DNA from: Plantibacter flavus
GTDB taxonomy: Bacteria > Actinomycetota > Actinomycetes > Actinomycetales > Microbacteriaceae
Assembly: GCF_002024505.1 (NCBI RefSeq)
Contig: NZ_CP019402.1
Location: forward strand, 4,147,583-4,211,582
Direction: 5' to 3'
Length of the DNA: 64,000 bases
Shown piece by piece: positions 8,769 to 17,059 of this stretch (the first letter of the stretch is position 1; every line of letters begins with the position of its first letter). The position numbers and the translations under genes are program-made. Below the pieces are notes generated by a model. That model was given only the letters and a program-made list of their open reading frames with translations. It was not told where the DNA came from and ran no database searches.

Positions 8769-8786
8769 AGTATAACTGGGTATAAC
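8769..8786 (-). promoter_or_regulatory. mazEF promoter with two GTATAAC repeats
   Basis: On the plus strand GTATAAC occurs at 8770-8776 and again at 8780-8786, a direct repeat with a 10-base period, so both copies face the same side of the helix. On the minus strand the proximal copy contains the -10 element TATACT (8774-8769), seven bases from the GTG start of mazE. A ribbon-helix-helix dimer array binding both copies would block the promoter. Repeat and spacing are seen; the regulator is inferred. Confidence 0.55.
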
Positions 8787-8962
8787 CCCGTGCGCGACCG
8801 TGAATCGCTGATGGTGTGTGCGTGGCTGAGCATGCGGCCACGGTACGCGGACCCCGTCGTCCCAGGCCGTGTCGCTGCAGAGGTGGGGGAAGGCGCCTCC
8901 GCAAGCCGGGCTGTGGAGGACTGAAGTCGCGGATTCGCAGGCCGCCAGAGGATGATGGAGCC

Positions 8963-10045
8963 ATGGCAGAAACCGGAACGCCCAGAGTCGCGGTCTACAT
9001 CGACTTCGACAACATCGTCATCTCGCGCTACAACCAGCTCTACGGGAAGGCGGCGTTCAGCCGGGATCGCGCCCGTTCACATGTGCCGTCCGCCGCTCCG
9101 GAGGGCGACGAGATCTCCGAGCGCCTGCAGGCCGCTCGGGTCGACGTGGGCGCCATCCTCGACTACACCTCGTCGTTCGGGAACATCGTCATCAGCCGTT
9201 CCTACGCCGACTGGTCCGAGCCGGTCAACTCCGCGTACCAGAAGGACCTCGTGGACCGCGCGGTCGACCTGACGCAGATGTTCCCCACGACGAAGGCGAT
9301 GAAGAACGGTGCCGACATCCGCCTCGCCGTCGACGTCGTCGAGGACCTCTTCCGTCTCCCCGACCTCACGCACATCGTGATCGTCGCAGGCGATTCGGAT
9401 TACATCTCACTCGCCCAGCGCTGCCGACGCCTCGGACGCCACGTCATCGGGATCGGTGTCGCAGGCGCGACGAGTCGTGCGCTCATGGCGGCGTGCGACG
9501 AGTTCTCCGACTACGACGACATCCCCGGGATCGTCCGCCCGGTCGTCACGCGCACGCCCCGCACCCCTGCCGCCGTCGAGAGCACGGCGGAGGTGTCCTC
9601 TGAGGCACCGAAGTCCGCACCCAAGTCCGGAGGGCGTCGTCGCGCCTCGTCCGGGTCCACGCCGACGGCCGAAGCACCGGCCGCCCAGACACCTCCGCGG
9701 ATCGGCGGCCTCTTCACCGAGCCGGTGTTCAGCCACCGCGACGCCGACGACCTGGACGACTCCGACGACGAGACCGCGGACCCCTCCGGTCCCGACGCAC
9801 AGCGCGCGGCGACCGAGCTCCTGGTGCGCGCACTCCGCCTCGTGCACGCCAAGAACGACGACGAGGACTGGCTGCTGAACGCCGAGGTGAAGAACCAGAT
9901 GATCCGCATGGATCCGGCGTTCAAGGAGAAGCCGCTCGGCTACCGCTCGTTCAGCGACTTCATCAACTCGCGCTCGGACCTCGTCGAGGTGAACCCGGAC
10001 GCGAGTCCCGACGGACGACGTCTGCGGCTGCGCGAACTGGGTTGA
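8963..10045 (+). CDS. NYN-domain protein with C-terminal OST-HTH/LOTUS domain
   Basis: 360-residue protein. The N-terminal NYN (PIN-like) domain covers about residues 1-185, with acidic residues in YIDFDNIVISRYN, GADIRLAVDVVEDL and VAGDSDYISLAQRCRRLGR that form the metal site of this nuclease fold. A low-complexity Ala/Pro/Ser linker (about 190-275) leads to a LOTUS/OST-HTH-like domain (about 280-360) ending in DASPDGRRLRLRELG. Such proteins (LabA/DUF88 type) are thought to bind or cut RNA. ATG 8963 has GGAG nearby. Cytosolic. Substrate unknown. It converges on the M18 peptidase with a large hairpin between. Confidence 0.88.
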   Translation: MAETGTPRVAVYIDFDNIVISRYNQLYGKAAFSRDRARSHVPSAAPEGDEISERLQAARVDVGAILDYTSSFGNIVISRSYADWSEPVNSAYQKDLVDRAVDLTQMFPTTKAMKNGADIRLAVDVVEDLFRLPDLTHIVIVAGDSDYISLAQRCRRLGRHVIGIGVAGATSRALMAACDEFSDYDDIPGIVRPVVTRTPRTPAAVESTAEVSSEAPKSAPKSGGRRRASSGSTPTAEAPAAQTPPRIGGLFTEPVFSHRDADDLDDSDDETADPSGPDAQRAATELLVRALRLVHAKNDDEDWLLNAEVKNQMIRMDPAFKEKPLGYRSFSDFINSRSDLVEVNPDASPDGRRLRLRELG

Positions 10046-10055
10046 GCCCGGGCCC

Positions 10056-10131
10056 GCCGCAGGAGATCAGCCTCGCAGCAGGACCGTCCGCCTTCGGGCG
10101 TCCTGCTCCCGCGAGGATCTCCTGCTGCGGC
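10056..10131. terminator. Large nested hairpin between convergent genes
   Basis: Three nested stems are visible: GCCGCAGGAGATC (10056-10068) with an imperfect partner at 10116-10131, CCTCGC (10071-10076) with GCGAGG (10111-10116), and GCAGGAC (10078-10084) with GTCCTGC (10100-10106). The whole 76-base element fills the gap between the NYN gene and the M18 gene and is best read as a bidirectional terminator. Confidence 0.65.
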
Positions 10132-10136
10132 GGTGC

Positions 10137-11420
10137 TCAGGCGCCCCGGAAGAACGCCTGGACCGCCGCGCTCAGAGCGGTCGGATCGTCGATGTGGCAC
10201 AGCTCGCGGGCGGAGTGCATCGACAGCAGCGGCGTCCCGACGTCGACCGTCCGGATGCCGAGTCGCGTCGCGGTGAGCGGGCCGATGGTCGAGCCGCACG
10301 GCACCGTGTTGTTCGACACGAAGTCCTGCGAGGGCACACCTGCGGCGGCGCAGCTCCGGGCCCACAGCGCGGCCCCAAGGGCGTCGGTCGCGTAGCGCTG
10401 ATTTGCATTGATCTTGAGGAGCGGACCGCCACCGGCGATCGGCCGGTTGGCGGGGTCGTGGCGTTCCGGGTAGTTCGGGTGGATCGCGTGGCCGGCGTCC
10501 GCTGACAGGCACCAGGAGGCCGCATAGGCCTGGAGCCGTTCGGACACCGTCGCCCCCAGCGACGCACCGATGCGGGTGAGGACGTCGTCGAGGAACGGAC
10601 CGCTGGCGCCGGAGGTCGAGGCCGAACCGAGCTCCTCGTGGTCGAAGGCGGCGAACACCGTGATGTGTGCGGCGTCGTCCGTCGCTCCCCCGTCACTCGC
10701 GGCCAGCAGCGCCGCGAGTCCGGCATGGACCGAGGTCAGGTTGTCCATGCGTCCGGCGGCGAACAGCTGCCCGTCGAGACCGAATCGCCGGGGCTCCTGG
10801 GTGTCGGCCACGAGCACGTCGTACCCGGCGATCGCGGTGGGATCGATGCCTGCGATCGACGCCAGATGCGCGAGCACGTCGGCGTGGCCGAGGTCACCGA
10901 CCCCGTACACCGGCTGCAGGTGGCGCTGGCGATCGAGGACGAGGCCGTCGTTGGCGCTTCGGTCGAGGTGCACGGCGAGCTGCGGGATGCGCAGGAACGG
11001 GCCGGTCCGGACGAGGTGCACGGTCCCGTCGAGCGTCACCAGGCGTCCGGCGAGTTCGAGTTCGCGGTCGAGCCAGGAGTTGAGGAGCGGTCCGCCGTAG
11101 ACCTCCACCCCGGCCTGCAGCCACCCGTGGGCGCCGGTCGTCGGCTTCGGCTTGAGCTTGAAGCTCGGCGAGTCCGTGTGCGAGCCGAGGATGCGGAACG
11201 GCGTCGTGGCGTGCGCCTGCTCGGGCTGCACCCAGGCGATCACCGCACCCTCGCGTTCGACGAAGAACCGGCCGGCGCCACCGTCCCAGGACTCCGTCTC
11301 GAGCCGCCGGGTGAAGCCGGCCGCCGTGAGGCGCCGAGCGCTCTCCGCGACCGCGTGATACGAGGTGGGCGAGGCGACGATGAAGTCGGCGAGGTCGGTG
11401 ATGTGGGCGACGGAGTCCAT
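10137..11420 (-). CDS. M18 family aspartyl aminopeptidase
   Basis: 427-residue dizinc aminopeptidase that removes acidic N-terminal residues. Metal and catalytic regions are all seen: ILGSHTDSPSFKLKPKP near residue 80 (His and Asp), AGRMDNLTS near 225, DHEELGS near 267 (catalytic Glu pair), and LLSMHSARE near the C-terminus (His ligand). Length matches the family. ATG 11420 directly precedes the conserved DFIVASPTSYHAV segment of M18 enzymes. Cytosolic; likely takes part in peptide turnover with the M24B enzyme. Confidence 0.94.
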   Translation of the reverse strand: MDSVAHITDLADFIVASPTSYHAVAESARRLTAAGFTRRLETESWDGGAGRFFVEREGAVIAWVQPEQAHATTPFRILGSHTDSPSFKLKPKPTTGAHGWLQAGVEVYGGPLLNSWLDRELELAGRLVTLDGTVHLVRTGPFLRIPQLAVHLDRSANDGLVLDRQRHLQPVYGVGDLGHADVLAHLASIAGIDPTAIAGYDVLVADTQEPRRFGLDGQLFAAGRMDNLTSVHAGLAALLAASDGGATDDAAHITVFAAFDHEELGSASTSGASGPFLDDVLTRIGASLGATVSERLQAYAASWCLSADAGHAIHPNYPERHDPANRPIAGGGPLLKINANQRYATDALGAALWARSCAAAGVPSQDFVSNNTVPCGSTIGPLTATRLGIRTVDVGTPLLSMHSARELCHIDDPTALSAAVQAFFRGA

Positions 11421-11471
11421 CCCACCATCCTCCCACCACCCACGCACCCGGCACGTGGATGCACCAGGCCC

Positions 11472-11477
11472 TACCCT
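11472..11477 (+). promoter_or_regulatory. -10 element of a leaderless promoter for the LssY_C gene
   Basis: TACCCT ends six bases before the GTG at 11484. No ribosome-binding site is present, so transcription probably begins at the start codon. Confidence 0.5.
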
Positions 11478-11483
11478 GGACGG

Positions 11484-12848
11484 GTGACGAAGACCCGCAG
11501 CGACCTCATCGGGCCCGCAAGCGGCCTGTCCGAGGATCGTCGCGGACGGATCGCACGCATCGTCGACGGTTGGTTCTTCGCCTTCGGCACGGCTGCGGCC
11601 GTCTTCCTGGCCTACGTGCTGCTCACCGAGGCGTTCGCCCGCGGTTGGGCCCAAGCCTGGTTCATCCTCGTCATCTACCTCGTCATCGCCTACCTGATCC
11701 TCCCCCGCCTGCACACCGTGCTGTCGCGCGTCTACCTGCCCGACTACTTCATCGGACGCACTCGCACGCGCGAGGGCATCCTCGGTGATCCCGTGAACCT
11801 CGGCCTCCGGGGTCGGGAGGAGCAGATCCATATGGCGATGCTCTCGGCGGGCTGGACGCTCGCCGACGACCTCGGCCTGCGCGCGAACCTGCGGATCGTG
11901 ACCTCGACGCTGACCAGGCGCAGCTACTCGGAGGCGCCCGTCTCGTCGCTCTACCTGTTCGGTCGCCGCCAGGCGTTCTGCTACCAGCAGGAGGTCGACG
12001 GCAGTCCGGGGAAGCGGCACCACGTCCGGTTCTGGCCGACACCAGCGGGCTGGCTGCTCCCGGGCGGATACCAGGCGGATTGGTTGGCCGCCGGGACGTA
12101 CGACCGATCGGTCGGGATCAGCATCTTCACGCTGCAGGTGACCCACCGGATCGCCGACGATGTCGACGACGAGCGCGATCACATCGTCGCGTCGATCGCG
12201 GCGGCGGAGGTCGGAGCGACGACGTCCGTGATCGAGAACTTCTCCACCGGCTACCACTCACGGAACGGCGGAGGCGACGCGATCGTCACCGACGGCGACC
12301 TGCCGATCATCGATCTCAGCGCGGTGGTCGTCCCGCCGGCGGCGACCTTGCCGGCCGCCGACGCTCCCCCGACGCGCTCCCTCATCCGGGCCGGCGACCC
12401 GCGGCCCCTGGACACCACCGTCGGCGTGGTCCTGATGGTCGTCGCGGCACTGTCCACCGTGCTCTCCGGCGTCCTCCTCGTCTCCGATTGGAAGCAGGTC
12501 ATCTCGGAGGCCCGTGCGACGGCCGCGACGGCTGACGACGTCGTCCTCATCCCGTGGGTCGTCGGGGCCGTGCTGGCCCTGTCGGCCGTGGTGACGCTCT
12601 GCTACCTCGTCCTCGCCTGGCGGGTCCATCGGGGAGGCAACCTCGCGCGCCTGCTCGCCATGACCTTCAGCTCGACGTCCATCGCCACCCTCGCCGCGAG
12701 CTATGTCGCCGGCGCCGGCGGATTGACGCTGCAGACCAACCTGATCGGCTTCGCGGTCGACTGTTCCATCATCCTCGCCCTCTCCGGAACCGAGGCCCGT
12801 GACTGGGCCCGTGGGCGACAACGACGCACCCGGAGGACGAAAGCATGA
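11484..12848 (+). CDS. Membrane protein with LssY C-terminal domain
   Basis: 454 residues. Two N-terminal membrane helices (about 27-70), then a soluble LssY_C-like domain (about 80-285) with TREGILGDPVNLGLRG and the MLSAGWTLADDLG segment typical of the family, then four more helices in the last 140 residues. LssY_C domains also occur fused to PAP2 phosphatases; here no PAP2 motif is present. Function unknown, perhaps envelope lipid related. GTG 11484 is chosen because of the leaderless -10 and because longer starts run into the divergent peptidase. Coupled to the next gene by an ATGA overlap. Confidence 0.78.
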   Translation: MTKTRSDLIGPASGLSEDRRGRIARIVDGWFFAFGTAAAVFLAYVLLTEAFARGWAQAWFILVIYLVIAYLILPRLHTVLSRVYLPDYFIGRTRTREGILGDPVNLGLRGREEQIHMAMLSAGWTLADDLGLRANLRIVTSTLTRRSYSEAPVSSLYLFGRRQAFCYQQEVDGSPGKRHHVRFWPTPAGWLLPGGYQADWLAAGTYDRSVGISIFTLQVTHRIADDVDDERDHIVASIAAAEVGATTSVIENFSTGYHSRNGGGDAIVTDGDLPIIDLSAVVVPPAATLPAADAPPTRSLIRAGDPRPLDTTVGVVLMVVAALSTVLSGVLLVSDWKQVISEARATAATADDVVLIPWVVGAVLALSAVVTLCYLVLAWRVHRGGNLARLLAMTFSSTSIATLAASYVAGAGGLTLQTNLIGFAVDCSIILALSGTEARDWARGRQRRTRRTKA

Positions 12849-13342
12849 CCGACGCACCCGACCAGACGGACGAGGGGCCACGCCCCGCCACCTCGCTCAA
12901 GCGCGCGCTGCTCCTCGGCGCAGCCATCATCACGATCGTCGCCGGGCTGACGGTGCACTGGTCGGTGGCAGCGGCCTGGGCGAACCCCGTGACCAACGCG
13001 CTCTACACGGTCCTCGTCGCGCTCCTGCTGGCCTTCGCCGCCCCACGGCGTCCGCTGTGGCAGATCGCCCTCGGCGCGTTCGGCTTCTCGGCGGCGATCG
13101 AGTGCTTCCAGGCCACGGGCGTGCCGTCCGCACTCGCGGACCAGTGGCCGCCCTCGGCGCTCGTGCTCGGCACGACGTTCATCCCGACGGACTTCATCTC
13201 CTACGCCCTGGGCGCGGCGGCGTTCCTGTTCCTGTCACTCGCCATGTCGCTGGTGATCCGCTGGGTTCGCAACGACATCCTCGAACGACGCGCACGCGCG
13301 GACCGGGAGACACGGCGCCGATCGGACTCAGGACCCGCCTGA
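12845..13342 (+). CDS. DUF2809 family membrane protein
   Basis: 165-residue protein with four hydrophobic segments. The layout fits DUF2809: a first helix ending near the HWSVAAAW loop, NALYTVLVALLLAF, an AIECFQATGVPSA segment, and a last helix after FIPTDFISYALG. Function unknown. Its ATG overlaps the stop of the LssY_C gene (ATGA), so the two form one operon and may act together in the membrane. The C-terminal tail is Arg-rich and cytosolic. Confidence 0.75.
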   Translation: MTDAPDQTDEGPRPATSLKRALLLGAAIITIVAGLTVHWSVAAAWANPVTNALYTVLVALLLAFAAPRRPLWQIALGAFGFSAAIECFQATGVPSALADQWPPSALVLGTTFIPTDFISYALGAAAFLFLSLAMSLVIRWVRNDILERRARADRETRRRSDSGPA

Positions 13343-13350
13343 CCAGTCCC

Positions 13351-14568
13351 CTAGCCGCGAGTCGTCTCCCCGTACTGGACGTGTTCGAGGTCGAAGACGG
13401 CCTCGGCCAACGCCGACCTCGCCGCTTCGAACTCGACGTCGTCGGGGTGGCCCACCACCCGGGCATGCTCGAGGTGCCAGGTGGCACTGCGCAGGAGTTC
13501 GACGGTGGTCGGAGCGGGGGAGGGCGCTCGCGTCGAGGCCGCGGGTGGGACTTCGGCGTTCGCCGCTCCGCCGGGGACGAACTCGATCGTGTTCGATTCC
13601 GCCGGAGTGTCGTCCTGAGCGTATGCCTTCTTCTTCATATGTCCTTCATCGGGGTCGTGAACTGTTGTGGCTTGCCGGGCGATGGGCTCCGATAGCGGCG
13701 AAGATGCCAGCGGCGGAGCCGATTTGAAATATGCTGATTTAGGAATGTTCTGCTTGGGGCGCTGTTCAGGTCGCGCCATGGCGAGGAGCGTGGGGACACG
13801 CCCACGGTCGTCCGGAGCATCCGAGGCACCGAGGACCTGGAACCGTTCCAGCCCCCAACGGGACCAGGCGGACGCCGTCCACGCGCAGATGGCCGCGTCG
13901 ATGAGGTCCTCCCGATGCTTGTGCGCCGATTCCTTCAGCGGCGACGGTTCCGCGGCGAGGAGCGCCGTCACCGGGTGGGTGTCGAGGTAGAGTGGCGGCG
14001 TCGCCGAGGTCAGCGCCTGCAGGCTCGAGACGAGGTCGTCACAGACCTCCGCGCGGCGTCGCCGTCGCTCGGCGACAGGGAGACCCGGGTCGAGGCGTTT
14101 GTACCGGGGCCGCGCATCCGGGTACCCGAACTCCTCGGCACCCACCAACGTGGTGTGGGGATAGGCCTCGAAGAACACGACGGCATCCGCCGCCGGCGTG
14201 CTCAGTCCGTCGAAGTACTGGAACCCCGCCGCCTCCAGCGCCGTGAAGAGCGCGACACCACCGAGCGCGGGCAGGCCGAGGTTCGACGGGTAGGCCGAGA
14301 CCTGCCAGCGCCCGTACCGCTGCCCGACCTCACGTTCACAGAGACGCATGCCGGTCTCGTTCTGGACGAGCAGAGGGGCGTCGACCGCGATCACGGAGCC
14401 CGGTGAGGCGGTGGCGACGATCCAGGCGACGACGGCGTCGATCCCCACGGCCCACCCGGCCTCGATGACCGTCCCGGTCTCGTCGATGCACACCAGTCCC
14501 GACTCGTTCGCCGCGCGGGAGCCGGTCCCCTCGCCCCAGGCGAGGTCGACTCCGAGGAAGCGGGTCAC
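13351..14568 (-). CDS. DUF429 family protein with an extra C-terminal tail
   Basis: 405 residues. The N-terminal part (1-250) is a DUF429 domain: VTRFLGVDLAWGEG start, VIAVDAPLLVQNETGMR, a CEREVGQRYGRWQ segment, and HREDLIDAAICAWTA near residue 245. DUF429 has an RNase H-like fold with a nuclease-like acidic site; no clear activity is known. The start is GTG 14568, because GGAAGGAA lies just upstream; ATG options further out lack one. Residues 260-310 are low complexity, and the last 95 residues (from Met at 13638) look like a separate small domain with their own ribosome-binding site. See the findings for this oddity. Confidence 0.78.
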   Translation of the reverse strand: MTRFLGVDLAWGEGTGSRAANESGLVCIDETGTVIEAGWAVGIDAVVAWIVATASPGSVIAVDAPLLVQNETGMRLCEREVGQRYGRWQVSAYPSNLGLPALGGVALFTALEAAGFQYFDGLSTPAADAVVFFEAYPHTTLVGAEEFGYPDARPRYKRLDPGLPVAERRRRRAEVCDDLVSSLQALTSATPPLYLDTHPVTALLAAEPSPLKESAHKHREDLIDAAICAWTASAWSRWGLERFQVLGASDAPDDRGRVPTLLAMARPEQRPKQNIPKSAYFKSAPPLASSPLSEPIARQATTVHDPDEGHMKKKAYAQDDTPAESNTIEFVPGGAANAEVPPAASTRAPSPAPTTVELLRSATWHLEHARVVGHPDDVEFEAARSALAEAVFDLEHVQYGETTRG

Positions 14569-14693
14569 GAGCGGTTCCTTCCGGTGCATGCGGCGAGGCA
14601 CCGCCTCCCGAGCCTACTGGGCAGACGTCGACGACTCCTCGGATCCGGCGGCGGGCCGGAAGTGAGGAGCCGTCGAGCGTCCCGAGCGCTCGA

Positions 14694-16241
14694 TCAGCCG
14701 ACCGGGCCCTCGATCAGCGTCACGTCAGCGGTCTGGGAGGTCCCACTCGCCGTGGTCCAGGTGACGGAGACCGTCTGGCCGGGTTCGAGCGTGGCCATGG
14801 TCGCCGTCAGGGTCTGAGCGGAGTCGATGGCGGCACCGTTGATGCCGGTGATGACGTCGCCGGCTGCGAGGCCGATCGACGCCGCGGGCGTGTTCTCGAT
14901 CACCGAACCGACCACGGCACCCGGCACGGTCTGGGCTGCGCCGGATGCGGCCAGACCGATCCCGATGAAGGCCGGGTAGCCGATCGAGACGGTGTCGGTC
15001 TCGACGCCGGTGCGGATCTGGTCGACGATGGACAACGCGTCGTCGATCGGGATGGCGAATCCGTCGATGTCGGTCCCACCGGAGGAGGCAGCGGTGTCGA
15101 CGCCGACGACCTCGCCCTCCGAGTCGTAGAGCGGCCCGCCGGAGTCGCCGGACTGGATGTCCGCGTCCGTCTGGATCAATCCGGTCAGCTGCTTGCCCGC
15201 CCCGGTCGTCTCATCCTGGACCGTGATGTCCTGCTCGAGGGCGGTCACGGACCCGTCCGCAGCGCTGGGGGTCCCACCCGTGCCGCCGGCGTTCCCGACC
15301 CCGGTGACGGCGTCACCGACGGCTGCGCCGCCGTCGTCGTCGATCGTGACGGTGTCCAGCCCCGAGGCGCCGTCGAGCTGCAGGAGCGCGACGTCGTTCG
15401 TGGCATCGGTCCCGACGACGCGCGCGTCGTACTGCTCTCCGGTCGCCACGACGGTGACGACGATGCTCGTCGCTCCCGCGACGACGTGGTTGTTGGTCAG
15501 GATCTGGCCGTCCGCGGTGAGGATCATCCCGGTTCCTGCGGCGGCGGCCCCCTGGTAGGCCAGCTCGGTGTCGATGTCGACGACACCCACGGACTCCGCG
15601 GCGGTGGCGCTCCGGGTGTTCGCCGTCGCGGCATCCGGCGTCGCCTGCTGTGGCCCTGGCCCACCGGGAGCGCGGAAGCTCTGACCGCCCTCGTCCGGCA
15701 CCGTCTCCGTCACCTGTGAGGAGGCGGCGACACTCTGGAACGCGCCGGCCGCCAGCGAAGCGAGGCCGAGACCACCGGTCACGAGGGACACGACCGTGGC
15801 GGCCGTCGCGGCGGCGATGATCCACCCGATGGGCTGCTTCTTCGCCGGGGTGCCGGTGGTCGACGGCGGCTGGGGGATCGTCTGCTGTCCGTACGGTCGG
15901 GGCTGCCAGGTGCCGGAGGGGGCGTACTGGCCCTGGCCGGCGGCGTACGGACCGTACTGACCCTGTGGGCCCTGGCGATGACCGGGCCACGCGTGACCGC
16001 TCGTCGCGTGGGGAGCCGTCGCGTAACCGAAGGGCGTCGTGGGCTCGCGTCGCGGACCACCCGCGGCCGTGTTGCCGGGGTAGCCGGCCGGGGGAGTGAC
16101 GTCCACACCCGGCTGGGGCTGGTACGAGCCGGTGGGCGGCTGGTACGGATCGGGAGCGGGGGACGACTGCGGCGTCTCCGCCGGTCGGGTGCCGTCCGTT
16201 GGACGCGGCTCAGGGCGTTCCGGGTCTGGGGTGTTGTTCAC
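14694..16241 (-). CDS. HtrA/DegP-like serine protease with PDZ domain, membrane-anchored
   Basis: 515 residues. A Pro/Gly/Gln-rich cytosolic N-terminus (about 1-135) precedes one membrane helix (about 140-170). The extracellular trypsin-like domain carries the triad His252 (LTNNHVVAG), Asp283 (TNDVALLQL) and Ser367 (SGDSGGPL). A PDZ domain (about 415-510) closes the protein. The start is GTG 16241, with GAGAGGAA a few bases upstream. The family degrades or refolds damaged proteins outside the membrane. Domain order matches actinobacterial HtrA proteins. Confidence 0.93.
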   Translation of the reverse strand: MNNTPDPERPEPRPTDGTRPAETPQSSPAPDPYQPPTGSYQPQPGVDVTPPAGYPGNTAAGGPRREPTTPFGYATAPHATSGHAWPGHRQGPQGQYGPYAAGQGQYAPSGTWQPRPYGQQTIPQPPSTTGTPAKKQPIGWIIAAATAATVVSLVTGGLGLASLAAGAFQSVAASSQVTETVPDEGGQSFRAPGGPGPQQATPDAATANTRSATAAESVGVVDIDTELAYQGAAAAGTGMILTADGQILTNNHVVAGATSIVVTVVATGEQYDARVVGTDATNDVALLQLDGASGLDTVTIDDDGGAAVGDAVTGVGNAGGTGGTPSAADGSVTALEQDITVQDETTGAGKQLTGLIQTDADIQSGDSGGPLYDSEGEVVGVDTAASSGGTDIDGFAIPIDDALSIVDQIRTGVETDTVSIGYPAFIGIGLAASGAAQTVPGAVVGSVIENTPAASIGLAAGDVITGINGAAIDSAQTLTATMATLEPGQTVSVTWTTASGTSQTADVTLIEGPVG

Positions 16242-16384
16242 GGGGATTCCTCTCGGCGGGGGTGCTGAGATCATCTGACTCCCGCAATCCGAGTGAATCG
16301 TCTGGTTCGACCATGAACGACCTTTGAGCTTCCCGACCGTTTCCCGGATGACGATCGTGTAGAGGCTCCATGCGGGACACCACC

Positions 16385-16966
16385 TCAGGGTCGCGTGAGC
16401 AACGCCTCCAGCGCGGGTCGGGCCTCAGCCTCGGAGATGTGTCCGGCGACGACGAGTTCCGCGAGCCCGTGGACCGCGGCCCAGACCGCCGTGGTCAGAG
16501 CGGCGATGACCTGCGGCTCGGCACCGGGGGCCAGCGACGCCGTCGTCTCGGCGAGCAGCGCCTCGACGCCACCGATGAGTGGCGCCATAGCCTCGCTGGG
16601 TGAGCCGGGGACACAGACTTCGGGGTCGTAGATCAGGCGGAACCGCTCCGGATGCTGCGCCGCGTAGTGCACATAGGTCGAACCGATCCGGACGGCCGTC
16701 TCCTGTGGGTCTCGACCCGCCGTCGCCTGCCGCTCCTCGCGCATGGCGTCCAAGAGCTCGGCCATGCCGCGTTCGCTCAACCGTTTCAGGAGCGCGGTCC
16801 GGTCGCCGAAGTGGTGGTACGGCGCGTTGTGACTGACTCCGGCGCGACGTGCGACCTCTCGCAGGCTCAGCGTGGCATGGCCGTGCGTCCGCATGAGTTC
16901 GAGCGCAGCGTCCTCAAGCGCCGGCCCGAGGTTGCCGTGGTGGTACGCCGTCGTCGATCTTGACAC
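16385..16966 (-). CDS. TetR family transcriptional regulator
   Basis: 193 residues. The N-terminal helix-turn-helix region includes ATLSLREVARRAGVSHNAPYHHFGDRTALLK (about residues 27-57), a clear TetR DNA-binding domain; the C-terminal half matches the TetR_C_33-like ligand domain. Start choice: GTG 16966 is seven bases downstream of a TACGAT element (16974-16979), giving a leaderless transcript and the usual SRSTTAYHHGNL opening. ATG 16975 would sit inside that element. Divergent from a quinone reductase gene; the palindrome at 17005-17019 between them is a likely operator. Confidence 0.88.
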   Translation of the reverse strand: MSRSTTAYHHGNLGPALEDAALELMRTHGHATLSLREVARRAGVSHNAPYHHFGDRTALLKRLSERGMAELLDAMREERQATAGRDPQETAVRIGSTYVHYAAQHPERFRLIYDPEVCVPGSPSEAMAPLIGGVEALLAETTASLAPGAEPQVIAALTTAVWAAVHGLAELVVAGHISEAEARPALEALLTRP

Positions 16967-17004
16967 AAGCAACATCGTACCCGTACCGTCGGTTCCGACC
17001 AGAA

Positions 17005-17019
17005 GTGGACAGTGTCCAC
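17005..17019. promoter_or_regulatory. Perfect 15-bp palindrome, probable TetR operator
   Basis: GTGGACA-G-TGTCCAC is a perfect inverted repeat. A weaker copy, TGGCACTGTCCA, lies at 17025-17036. Both stand between the TetR gene and the divergently transcribed quinone reductase gene, where a TetR dimer would block both promoters. Confidence 0.6.
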
Positions 17020-17059
17020 ATTCTTGGCACTGTCCAGACCTACAACTGATGGAGAACTG

